Assembly (NCBI RefSeq): GCF_014203045.1
Contig: NZ_JACHIF010000013.1
Coordinates: 1 to 64,000 of the forward strand
Length of the DNA: 64,000 nucleotides
Source: Prosthecobacter dejongeii
GTDB taxonomy: Bacteria; Verrucomicrobiota; Verrucomicrobiia; Verrucomicrobiales; Verrucomicrobiaceae
Reading direction: 5' to 3'
The notes below the pieces were generated by a model. That model was not told the origin of the DNA, made no database searches, and saw only the letters and a list, made by a program, of their open reading frames with translations. The stretch's first letter is position 1, and each line of letters opens with the position of its first letter. The translations under genes were made by a program, and so were the position numbers. This document shows, piece by piece, positions 17,075-24,982 of the stretch.

Positions 17075-18406
17075 ATGTACACCACCAACACCTTGTCACG
17101 CCGCCATTTTCTCAAAACAGCCGGAACGGGCCTCTTTGCTGGGCCCTTCATCACCCGGGGGCTTCGCGCTGCCTCGCCTAACGGGAAGCTTCGCCACGCC
17201 GCCTTCGGTGCCGCCGGCATGTCCTGGAGGGATATTGTTTCCCTAGCTGACCATCCCATGCTGGAACTGGCGGCTGTCTGTGATGTCGATACGCGGCAGT
17301 TTGCCAAGGTGAAGCAGCAGTTTCCCAAAGCCCGCCTCTACCAAGACTGGCGCGAGATGCTGGAGAAGGAGGGGGACAGCATTGATTCCGTCAATGTCTC
17401 CACCCCTGACCATATGCATGCCCCGATGGGGCTGCGATCCATGGAAATGGGCAAGCATGTCTATGGCCAAAAACCCCTGGCACAGACCCTGCATGAATGC
17501 CGGAAAATGATGCTGAAAGCCCGCGAGCAAGGTGTGATGACCCAGATGGGCATTCAGGCCTCGTCAGACTTTACGGAACGTCATGCGGTAGAACTGGTGC
17601 ACCTCGGACTCATCGGCAAAGTGAAGGAAGTGCACACGTTCTCCCACAAAAAGTGGGGCGATATGCAGCCCGTTCCTTCCGATGCCAGCCCCGTGCCTGG
17701 AGAGCTGGACTGGAAGCTGTGGCTAGGCTCTGCCAAGGACCGTCCTTACATTGACGGCTATTACCATCCCAAAGAATGGCGGAAACGCCGCGACTTCGGG
17801 ACAGGCACTCTAGGAGACATGGGCTGCCACATGTTCAGCGGCTGGTTCCGCGCCCTGGATCTGGCTGCACCTATCGCCGTCAAATCCATCGGAGCAACAC
17901 CCGCCAACGCTGTAAACTGGGCCACAGACTGCATCGTGGAATACACCTTCAAAGGCACCGCCCGCACAGAAGGTGACACCGTTAAAGTCACTTGGTATGA
18001 CGGCGATGCGCGGCCGCCCGCCGAGATCATGGCCTTGGTGTCCCCCTCCAAGTTCCCAGAGCAAGGCAGCATCTACATCGGTACGGAGGGGGTGCTCCTC
18101 CACCAACACACCAGCACGCCAATGCTATACCCTCGTGAAAAGTTCAAAGGCTTCCGTTATCCAAAACTGGAGCCGCGGAATCACTGGTTCGATTTCGTGG
18201 ACTGCTGTTTAAAAGGAGGCTCTGCGCGGCCCTCGGCCCATTTTGACTATGCAGCCCCTCTCACTGAAGCCGTGCTGTTGGGTTGCATCGCCACGGTCTT
18301 TCCGAAAGAGAATTTGGTCTGGGATGCCGAGGCGCTGAAGATTGCCAATAACGAAGCGGCTCATGGCATGGTCACACGCGAATATCGTCCTGGCTGGGAA
18401 ATGTAA
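17075..18406 (+). CDS. Tat-exported Gfo/Idh/MocA oxidoreductase
   Basis: A 443-residue NAD(P)-dependent oxidoreductase. A twin-arginine signal (SRRHFLKTAGTG) opens it. The Rossmann part runs HAAFGAAGMSW...AAVCDVD, and the usual EKP motif appears as GQKPLAQ, with Gln instead of Glu. The C-terminal half has the GFO_IDH_MocA beta-sheet domain (GTLGDMGCHMFS, where the His is the usual catalytic-region residue). Members act on sugars, inositols or uronates. Its place between lyase and sulfatases suggests processing of the released sugars in the periplasm. Confidence 0.88.
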   Translation: MYTTNTLSRRHFLKTAGTGLFAGPFITRGLRAASPNGKLRHAAFGAAGMSWRDIVSLADHPMLELAAVCDVDTRQFAKVKQQFPKARLYQDWREMLEKEGDSIDSVNVSTPDHMHAPMGLRSMEMGKHVYGQKPLAQTLHECRKMMLKAREQGVMTQMGIQASSDFTERHAVELVHLGLIGKVKEVHTFSHKKWGDMQPVPSDASPVPGELDWKLWLGSAKDRPYIDGYYHPKEWRKRRDFGTGTLGDMGCHMFSGWFRALDLAAPIAVKSIGATPANAVNWATDCIVEYTFKGTARTEGDTVKVTWYDGDARPPAEIMALVSPSKFPEQGSIYIGTEGVLLHQHTSTPMLYPREKFKGFRYPKLEPRNHWFDFVDCCLKGGSARPSAHFDYAAPLTEAVLLGCIATVFPKENLVWDAEALKIANNEAAHGMVTREYRPGWEM

Positions 18407-18444
18407 GTCGTTTACAACTTTGGTTATTCCTTTGTACTCACCTT

Positions 18445-19980
18445 ATGAAATCTGCCAGGGCTCTCAGCTTGTTCATGATCATGATCCACATCGGCTGGGT
18501 CTTCGCACCCAGCTCCAGCGTTCTAGCTGAAGAAGCTCGAGCTCACCCAAATGTGCTGTTGATCGCGGTAGACGATCTCAATGACTGGATCGGCTGCATG
18601 AAGGGGCATCCTCAAGCGAGGACACCTAACATGGACCGACTGGCCGAGCGAGGAGTGCTATTTACCAATGCCCACTGTGCGGCCCCGGTTTGCCTGGCCT
18701 CCCGTACCGCCCTATTCAGCGGGCGTTATCCAGATCAAACCAGGGTTTTCAGCAACTGGGGGAAGACCAAGGGCAAGCCCCCAGCCAAGTCATTGCAAAT
18801 GCCGCTGCACTTCTCTGGTTCGGGTTACGAAACGCTCGGTACAGGCAAACTTTACCACTCAGCGTCTCCCGAATTCTTCGATGACTACTACGATACGGAA
18901 AACCGCTGGAGCCCCTTCACGCAGGAGCAGGCCCGATACACGGATGAGGAACAGCCCAGCAAAGGCAGCGCAAACCCGAGGCATGTGATCAAGGGCGGCC
19001 CCGGCGGTCACGACTGGGCGCTGCCACTCAACGGACTGCCGAGCGAACGCAATGCGACGGGCAAAGAAGGCGAATCGTTTGATTGGGGACCTGTTGATGT
19101 GAATGACGAAGAGATGGGGGACACACGAGTAACCAACTGGGCCATGACGAAATTGGAAGAACCCAGAGCTAAACCGTTCTTTCTTGGTGTCGGTTACTAT
19201 CGGCCTCACATTCCCCTCTTTGCTCCACAGCAGGACTTTGATGCCCTGCCACCCGTTGAAGCCATTGAACTCCCTGCACATAGGCCTAACGACTTGGAGG
19301 ACCTGGGTAAGGCGGGAAAGAAATTCGCCCTGGATCCTATCACCGCAGGCACCCACAAGCTGGTGGCCGATCATGATCAATGGAAACAGGCTGTGCGAGC
19401 CTATCTGGCCTGCATCACTTATGTGGACCGGCAGATCGGACGGCTGATTTCAAAACTGGAGGCCAGCCCTCATGCTGACAATACCTGGATCATCCTGTTC
19501 AGCGATCATGGCTGGCAGTTGGGCGAAAAGCAGCACTGGGGCAAATGGACAGGCTGGAGGGCATCCACACGCATACCCCTCATCATCGTCCCCCCGGCGA
19601 ACTTTCAAGCCGCACACGGACAGATCTGTGCCGAACCCGTTAGCCTGATGGATCTGTACCCCAGCTTAATCGAAGTCTGCCACCTGAACGAAAAGAAAAG
19701 CATCGTGGGTCAGTCATTGGTCCCTTTGTTAATGAAACCGGAAAAAGCCACGGGCCGAGCTGTCGTCACCGCCTTTGATCCTGGCAATCATTCACTCTCC
19801 ACCCGGGACTGGCGTTACCTTCGTTATGATAACAACGAAGAAGAGCTTTATGATATCCAGGCGGATCCGCATGAATGGCACAATTTAGCATCAGATCCGA
19901 GCTACCAGACCAAACTTCTCGAACTGCGGAAAAGCCTCGACGAAGAACTGGAGAAAATCCGTACCACTGACACGCCATGA
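18445..19980 (+). CDS. S1-family sulfatase (iduronate-2-sulfatase-like)
   Basis: A 511-residue exported sulfatase with an N-terminal signal peptide. The metal-binding pair Asp43-Asp44 lies in IAVDDLNDW. The formylglycine motif is Cys83-Leu-Ala-Ser-Arg (CLASR), and ILFSDHGWQLGEKQHWGK supplies the distal metal ligands. The LNDW and HWGKW features are those of iduronate-2-sulfatase-like enzymes. It removes sulfate esters after conversion of Cys83 to formylglycine. It overlaps the next sulfatase by ATGA. Confidence 0.92.
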   Translation: MKSARALSLFMIMIHIGWVFAPSSSVLAEEARAHPNVLLIAVDDLNDWIGCMKGHPQARTPNMDRLAERGVLFTNAHCAAPVCLASRTALFSGRYPDQTRVFSNWGKTKGKPPAKSLQMPLHFSGSGYETLGTGKLYHSASPEFFDDYYDTENRWSPFTQEQARYTDEEQPSKGSANPRHVIKGGPGGHDWALPLNGLPSERNATGKEGESFDWGPVDVNDEEMGDTRVTNWAMTKLEEPRAKPFFLGVGYYRPHIPLFAPQQDFDALPPVEAIELPAHRPNDLEDLGKAGKKFALDPITAGTHKLVADHDQWKQAVRAYLACITYVDRQIGRLISKLEASPHADNTWIILFSDHGWQLGEKQHWGKWTGWRASTRIPLIIVPPANFQAAHGQICAEPVSLMDLYPSLIEVCHLNEKKSIVGQSLVPLLMKPEKATGRAVVTAFDPGNHSLSTRDWRYLRYDNNEEELYDIQADPHEWHNLASDPSYQTKLLELRKSLDEELEKIRTTDTP

Positions 19981-21455
19981 CAAAGTTCCTGTTTTTGTTT
20001 TTGGGGTCCCTAGCGTTTCTGCCCGCACAAGCGGCACAGCCCGCCCGCAAGCCTAACATCCTTTGGCTCATTGGCGAAAACCTGTCCCATGATCTGGGCT
20101 GCTATGGCGCAAAAAATGTCCACACCCCCAACCTCGACCGCTTGGCGACTGAAGGCGTGCGCTATAGCCGCGTCTTTTCCACCAACCCGGCATGTGCTCC
20201 GAGCCGCTCCGCCTTCTTCGTTGGCATGTATCAGACTTCGACCGATACACATCCCATGCGCTCGCACCGCACCGATGGCTTCAAGCTGCCTGAAGGTGTG
20301 AGGCCTGTGACGCATCGCCTTCGAGATGGAGGGTATTTCACAGCCAACATCAAGACCGTGGGTAACGAGAGTGTGGGCACGGGCAAACTGGACCTCAACT
20401 ACGTCAACGAAGGCCCCATTTACCATGAAAACTCCAGCCAGTGGGAAACACTGAAAACCCGACAGCCCTTCTTCGCTGTCGTGAATGCAGAGGAAAGTGA
20501 GTACGACATCTATGATCGCAAGAGCGCCGAAAAAGACAGGGTCGAGTGGGTGGGGGAGCGCATCCACGCCCAGCATGCCAAGCCAGAGACCGTCACACCG
20601 CCGCCATACTATCCAGAGCACCCCGTAGTGCGACAAGAGTGGGCACGATATTTAAATTCAGTCTCCGGCATGGACCTGCGCTTTGGCAAAGTGCTGGCCC
20701 AGTTGCGACACGATGGTCTTGAAGACGATACGATCATCATCTTCTTCGGCGACAATGGCCGCCTGGAACCACGCGGCATCCACTGGTGCTATGACAATGG
20801 TTTGCGAGTGCCCATGATCATCAAATGGCCCAAGAACTTCCCTGCCCCGGACCAAATCAAACCGGGAACCGTGGATGACCGCATTCTCAGCTTGATTGAT
20901 GTGACGGCCACCACCCTTGCATTAGCAGGACAGTCGAAACCTCTTCTGATGCAGGGGCGTGTTTTCCTGGGAGAGCAGACCGAGGCCCCCCGCACATTTG
21001 CCTTTGCCGCCCGCGACCGCATTGACGAGACTCAGCAGCGAATCCGCTCCGTGCATGACGAATGCTATCACTATATCCGCACCCTTTCGACTGGCCCCAC
21101 CTTTTCATCCCTGAACCGTTACAAGGAAAAGTGTTTTGCCATCATGCCTGTGATGCATGGCCTCCATGCACAGGGGAAACTCACTGGACCGGCACTGGAA
21201 CTCATGCAGCGGACCGGTCCCTGTGAAGAGCTCTACAACACCCAGATGGACCCGCACGAGGTGAAGAACCTTTTGACCTCACAGGAGCCCGCCGATCGCG
21301 AAGCCTTGACCCGACTTCGCGCTGCACTCGATACCTGGATGACAGAAACCGGAGATCGAGGAGCCATTCCAGAACCCGCAGAGGTCACCGCCCCGTTTGC
21401 CCAAGAGATGCATCAATGGTTCGGCACGCCATCCTGGGCACTGCCAGCCAAATAG
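19977..21455 (+). CDS. S1-family sulfatase, variant metal site
   Basis: A 492-residue exported sulfatase (signal MTKFLFLFLGSLAFLPAQA). Formylglycine motif Cys73-Ala-Pro-Ser-Arg and distal IIIFFGDNGRLEPRGIHW are present. The usual Asp-Asp pair near the N-terminus is replaced by Glu34-Asn35 in LWLIGENLSHDLGCYG, a variation I associate with one planctomycete-type sulfatase branch. ATGA overlap with the preceding sulfatase shows they are made together. The last gene of the locus, ending before a bidirectional terminator. Confidence 0.92.
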   Translation: MTKFLFLFLGSLAFLPAQAAQPARKPNILWLIGENLSHDLGCYGAKNVHTPNLDRLATEGVRYSRVFSTNPACAPSRSAFFVGMYQTSTDTHPMRSHRTDGFKLPEGVRPVTHRLRDGGYFTANIKTVGNESVGTGKLDLNYVNEGPIYHENSSQWETLKTRQPFFAVVNAEESEYDIYDRKSAEKDRVEWVGERIHAQHAKPETVTPPPYYPEHPVVRQEWARYLNSVSGMDLRFGKVLAQLRHDGLEDDTIIIFFGDNGRLEPRGIHWCYDNGLRVPMIIKWPKNFPAPDQIKPGTVDDRILSLIDVTATTLALAGQSKPLLMQGRVFLGEQTEAPRTFAFAARDRIDETQQRIRSVHDECYHYIRTLSTGPTFSSLNRYKEKCFAIMPVMHGLHAQGKLTGPALELMQRTGPCEELYNTQMDPHEVKNLLTSQEPADREALTRLRAALDTWMTETGDRGAIPEPAEVTAPFAQEMHQWFGTPSWALPAK

Positions 21456-21459
21456 GCAT

Positions 21460-21503
21460 AAAAAAAGCGCCAACCGCTGCTTTCAGCGAATTGGCGCTTT
21501 TCT
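21460..21503. terminator. Bidirectional terminator between sulfatase and tmRNA
   Basis: AAAGCGCCAA (21464-21473) pairs with TTGGCGCTTT (21491-21500); a small inner hairpin CGCTG-CTTT-CAGCG sits in the loop. A-rich and T-rich flanks on both sides suit the plus-strand sulfatase and the minus-strand tmRNA. Confidence 0.8.
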
Positions 21504-21507
21504 AAAA

Positions 21508-21860
21508 TGGTGGAGGCGAGGGGAATCGAACCCCTGTCCGAATAACCGTAAGTTGGAGCTTCTACATGTTTATCCGGTTATTTAATCTCGATGAGAGGTC
21601 TTCAACTGGCAGAATACCTTTCACCCAGCGTCCTGTTGAATCTCGCTTTCGACCCGGTCGCCCGGTCAGCCAGCCAGCCTGGTAGTGTCATCGTCGAGGC
21701 TACCAGACATTGCCTCGAAGATGTTGCGGTGCTTAGGCCGCAAGAGCGAGCTCAGAAGAGTTTGCTTTTATTTGTTTGATCCGAAGATTAACGAGGCCAA
21801 CGAATCATCCTCGACATGCCACCCCGACCGCAGACTACCCGTCGAAACCAGGACGCCCCC
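21508..21860 (-). ncRNA. ssrA: tmRNA (one-piece)
   Basis: About 353 bases. The 5' end GGGGGCG (21860-21854) pairs with CGCCTCC (21518-21512) to form the acceptor stem, followed by A and an encoded CCA (21510-21508). The T-arm GGGGTTCGATTCCCC region and the 5' sequence CCTGGTTTCGACGGGT are diagnostic. The tag reading frame lies at 21765-21733: resume codon GCA, encoding ANSSELALAA and then TAA. It rescues stalled ribosomes and marks products for proteolysis. A weak -10-like AATACT ends five bases before the 5' end; no convincing -35 was seen. Confidence 0.97.
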
Positions 21861-21967
21861 ATGTCAGTATTGACAGTTTAAGCATCGCGTTATTTGGCGG
21901 AACAGTCAAGTTTTCTTTCTTGGCCTAGATGACCGCAGCCTGAGTAGCTCTGATCCAAACCATGCCC

Positions 21968-23026
21968 TCACAAACGCCGACCCCATACTTGAGCAAAGTG
22001 ATGTGCTAGACGTAGCTTTTGGGCGACTTTAACAGGAATCACAAACGGATATAAGGCCGACTCGCCTAGGCTATTGGAGATCTCATTGAGCACCGTAGAA
22101 AGACAAATCCAGCGCTGGAGCCAAGCCAAGAACTCATCGTTAGCGACGGGATCATGCTTTAAAATCGTGGGTAAAAAACCCGCCTCCACTGGCATCAAGA
22201 CCAGGGGAAGCGCCACGTGTTGCACCTGGATGCCCAATCCTTCGCAAGTCTCGAGACCATCGGCTATCTGGAGATAGTGAGCCCAGGTTTCTGCCCAGTC
22301 TTCCCAAGGGTGAGAGGCTGCATAACCCGTGATGTAGTTTTGCTCCCAACCCGTTGAAGGACCTTTTTGATAATGCGCGCTCAAGGCTCCGGCATAGTCT
22401 AGCCATTCGTCTCCGAAACGCTCACGAAAAGCCATACGCAAGGGGTCTTCCCAGGGCAGATTCGAGAGAAACCGCTGCCAGAGGTAATGTGCGCTTTCGT
22501 GACGAAAGTGGCCTAACAAGGTGCGACTGTTTTCACCCAACTGCTGCCGATTGATTTGCCGATAGGTATCATCGGCCTCTTCTAAATTCACCGTGATTAC
22601 GCCATTGAGGTGCCCTGTTGTAACGGTGGGATTTGAAACGGTGCTGATGATGTCAAAGGCGAGTCCATCCGCAGGGTTTTCTGATTTCAAAGGCAGCGTG
22701 ATGCCAATGTGCAGAAGTGTGTAGATAAGCCGTTTTTTAGCCATCTCCATGCGCCCCCAGAGGATCAGGTTACGCTCTGAATTCAGATCTGGAATGGTGC
22801 GATTCATCAGACACCCCAGACAGAGCTTCTGGCGAGAATTCGCCGGAACCAGCCAATTACACACCCCATGCTTCACGCCATTTTCGCAGAGTTTCATGCC
22901 CACGGATGGCTGGATCCGTAGCATTTCATTGGTGTATGGGTCATAACCCACCTCCTTTCCACATTTTAGACAGCGAGAACTGCCAAAGAAGATCACATTG
23001 CCACAGTCACAGTTGAATCGTTGCAT
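21968..23026 (-). CDS. Putative zinc-binding metallopeptidase (Peptidase_Mx-like) with zinc ribbons
   Basis: A 352-residue protein. An N-terminal ribbon (Cys6, Cys8, Cys19, Cys22) and a second cysteine set (Cys47, Cys56, Cys69, Cys72) probably bind zinc. The zincin motif HESAH is at residues 176-180 (HFRHESAHYLWQRF), with WEDWAETWAHYL supplying further conserved acidic and His residues. No signal peptide, so probably cytoplasmic. The ATG at 23026 (MQRFNCDCGN) is chosen because the ribbon starts there; a longer frame to 23098 would overlap the divergent L,D-transpeptidase. Substrate unknown. Confidence 0.82.
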   Translation of the reverse strand: MQRFNCDCGNVIFFGSSRCLKCGKEVGYDPYTNEMLRIQPSVGMKLCENGVKHGVCNWLVPANSRQKLCLGCLMNRTIPDLNSERNLILWGRMEMAKKRLIYTLLHIGITLPLKSENPADGLAFDIISTVSNPTVTTGHLNGVITVNLEEADDTYRQINRQQLGENSRTLLGHFRHESAHYLWQRFLSNLPWEDPLRMAFRERFGDEWLDYAGALSAHYQKGPSTGWEQNYITGYAASHPWEDWAETWAHYLQIADGLETCEGLGIQVQHVALPLVLMPVEAGFLPTILKHDPVANDEFLAWLQRWICLSTVLNEISNSLGESALYPFVIPVKVAQKLRLAHHFAQVWGRRL

Positions 23027-23084
23027 GGAAAAAAAGGCGGCATCTCCTGAATGAAGCTGCATCTCCCTTTCGCCCCTTTTAAGC

Positions 23085-23642
23085 ATGCTGTCATGCAAAG
23101 GTTACCCTCACCGCGAGAAGGCGCTCACCGGATGCGATCATTTGTCAAAGTCGCTGATCTGTGTAAGTCATCTCCGAGTGAATCTCATCCACCCACGCAT
23201 CGAAGTCTCTGTCGGCACCCAAACTTTGGAACTGTGGGACGGCATCCGCCAAGTGAAGCGCTGGCCATGCAGTACTTCAAAATTTGGTTTAGGCTACACG
23301 GAAGGGAGCCATAAGACGCCTCTTGGCGGTTTCGTCGTCCGGGAAAAGCACGGTGAAGGGGCGCCTTCGGGCACGATTTTTAAATCTCGTCAGCCAGTGG
23401 GGCTTTGGACAGAAGACTTCATAACTCCGGATGATCTCATTTTAAGCCGCATTTTGTGGCTGGACGGGGTGGAAAAACGCAATTCCAATACTTGGCAGCG
23501 TTACATCTACATTCATGGAACCAATGACGAACGCAGCATCGGGCGACCAGCTAGCCACGGGTGCATTCGGCTGAAAAATGAGGCCATGATTGAACTCTAC
23601 GATCTGACACCTGTGGGAACAGCGGTCTGGATCTGTGAGTAA
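23085..23642 (+). CDS. L,D-transpeptidase (YkuD domain)
   Basis: The YkuD catalytic motif is complete: His144, then SHGCIRL with His158 and the nucleophile Cys160. The family makes 3-3 peptidoglycan cross-links or attaches lipoproteins to the wall. The N-terminus is a puzzle: no signal peptide is visible although the enzyme should act in the periplasm. Translation may really begin at GTG 23178 (MNLIHPRIEVSV), where family similarity starts. The start given is the longest ATG/TTG-type frame. Confidence 0.82.
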   Translation: MLSCKGYPHREKALTGCDHLSKSLICVSHLRVNLIHPRIEVSVGTQTLELWDGIRQVKRWPCSTSKFGLGYTEGSHKTPLGGFVVREKHGEGAPSGTIFKSRQPVGLWTEDFITPDDLILSRILWLDGVEKRNSNTWQRYIYIHGTNDERSIGRPASHGCIRLKNEAMIELYDLTPVGTAVWICE

Positions 23643-23650
23643 GCAGCCGC

Positions 23651-23923
23651 TTACTCCACATCTCCAAAGCCGGAAAGGACGAGTTCCTCCAAGTCTGCCA
23701 TGGCAGCCTCGGCATCCACACCTTCCGTTGTTAGCTTGATCACTTCGCCGCGGCCAGCCGCCAGCATCATGAGCCCCATGATGCTTTTGCCATTCACGGG
23801 CTCTTCGTCTTTTTCCACCCAGACGTCGCACTTATATTTGCTAGCCCTCTTAACAAATTGCGCCGCAGGACGGGCATGCATGCCCATCTTGTTTCGGATG
23901 GTGAGGTCTTTACTGAGAGTCAT
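23651..23923 (-). CDS. ptsH: HPr phosphocarrier protein
   Basis: Ninety residues with both regulatory sites: His16 in GMHARPAAQF (phosphorylated by enzyme I or its equivalent) and Ser47 in GKSIMGLMML (target of HPr kinase). Located 24 bases downstream of hprK on the same strand. No sugar-specific PTS transporter is nearby, so it probably serves a regulatory rather than sugar-uptake role. Confidence 0.94.
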   Translation of the reverse strand: MTLSKDLTIRNKMGMHARPAAQFVKRASKYKCDVWVEKDEEPVNGKSIMGLMMLAAGRGEVIKLTTEGVDAEAAMADLEELVLSGFGDVE

Positions 23924-23947
23924 GCGGGTGGGTTGGCTAGGCGCGTA

Positions 23948-24916
23948 TTAACCTATCTGGTCGTCCGCCATCTTTTTCAACAATCTTTGATCAAACTCTA
24001 CTGCGCTGTTGTAGCCAAAGGTGCGCAATTTGTAATTTAAGGCCGCTAATTCGATCAAACCCGCCACGTCGCGGCCTGGGGCCACTGGAATATCCACTTT
24101 GGCGATGGTCATTCCCATGACCTCAGTCGTCTGATTTTCCATGCCTACTCGCTCCAGGTCATTGGATTCCTGGAGGTGGACGAGATTCACTGCTAAATCC
24201 AGCCTTTTGCTCATGCGGACAGACCCCACCCCGAAAAGGGCGGCTACATTGAGAATTCCGAGGCCACGAATTTCAATCATGTTACGGGTCATTTCGGGGG
24301 CAGAACCCACAATTTCACGTTCTTCGACGAGGCGTAAGCGCACGGCATCGTCCGCCACGAGGCTGGCACCGCGCTGCAAGAGCCCAATGACACTTTCACT
24401 TTTACCACAGCCACTTTTCCCCTGCACCAGAACGCCAATGCCCTGCACATCCACCAGGCACCCGTGCACGAGCATGGTGGGGGCAAAGGCCCACTCCAGC
24501 TTGATGGTGGCTGCATTGATGAATTTCATGGTGATCATGCTGGTCTGGAAAACGGAAATGCCGGCTTCATTCGCTATGGCTACCAATTCCTCACTCAGAC
24601 GATGTCCACGGGCCACGATGAGGCAGGGAATCTCCCAACTGCACAATTGGCTGAAGCGGGCGGCTCGCAATTTAGGCTCCAGTCCCTCCAAAAAGGAATG
24701 CTCAGAATTCCCGATGATCTGCACCCGTTTGTAAGCGAAATAGGTGAAAAACCCCGAAAGGGCAAGGCCTGGCCGATTCACCGAAGGCTCTGAGATCTTG
24801 CGTTTGAAGCCCGCATCGCTGCCGACCAAACGCAGCTTCAATGCCTTTTCGTTGGTTCTGAAAAACTCCTCCACCGTGATGGCGGAGGGACGTTTCATTT
24901 TTGAAGACGGACTCAT
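23948..24916 (-). CDS. hprK: HPr kinase/phosphorylase
   Basis: A 322-residue bifunctional enzyme that phosphorylates and dephosphorylates HPr on serine. Walker A GKSGCGKS at 166-173, the catalytic VADDAVRLR after it, and the family signature EIRGLGILNVAALFG are all present, as is the N-terminal domain. The ATG at 24916 (MSPSSKMKRP) is chosen; ATG at 24898 is possible. Paired with ptsH. Confidence 0.94.
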   Translation of the reverse strand: MSPSSKMKRPSAITVEEFFRTNEKALKLRLVGSDAGFKRKISEPSVNRPGLALSGFFTYFAYKRVQIIGNSEHSFLEGLEPKLRAARFSQLCSWEIPCLIVARGHRLSEELVAIANEAGISVFQTSMITMKFINAATIKLEWAFAPTMLVHGCLVDVQGIGVLVQGKSGCGKSESVIGLLQRGASLVADDAVRLRLVEEREIVGSAPEMTRNMIEIRGLGILNVAALFGVGSVRMSKRLDLAVNLVHLQESNDLERVGMENQTTEVMGMTIAKVDIPVAPGRDVAGLIELAALNYKLRTFGYNSAVEFDQRLLKKMADDQIG

Positions 24917-24982
24917 GGCTGAACATTTTAGCGGGAGAATGAACCAGCCCAAGTAGAATCCTGGATTTTGCGTTCGTGCTTT

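Noticed and set aside
21861-21945. Possible tmRNA promoter, with TTGACT far upstream and AATACT near the 5' end.
   Set aside because: The two boxes are 32 bases apart, far from the required 16-18, so no promoter is claimed.
23051-23314. A possible frameshift that would give the L,D-transpeptidase a longer N-terminus.
   Set aside because: The alternative frame starting MKLHLPFAPF also lacks a signal peptide, and no single base change gives a better protein.
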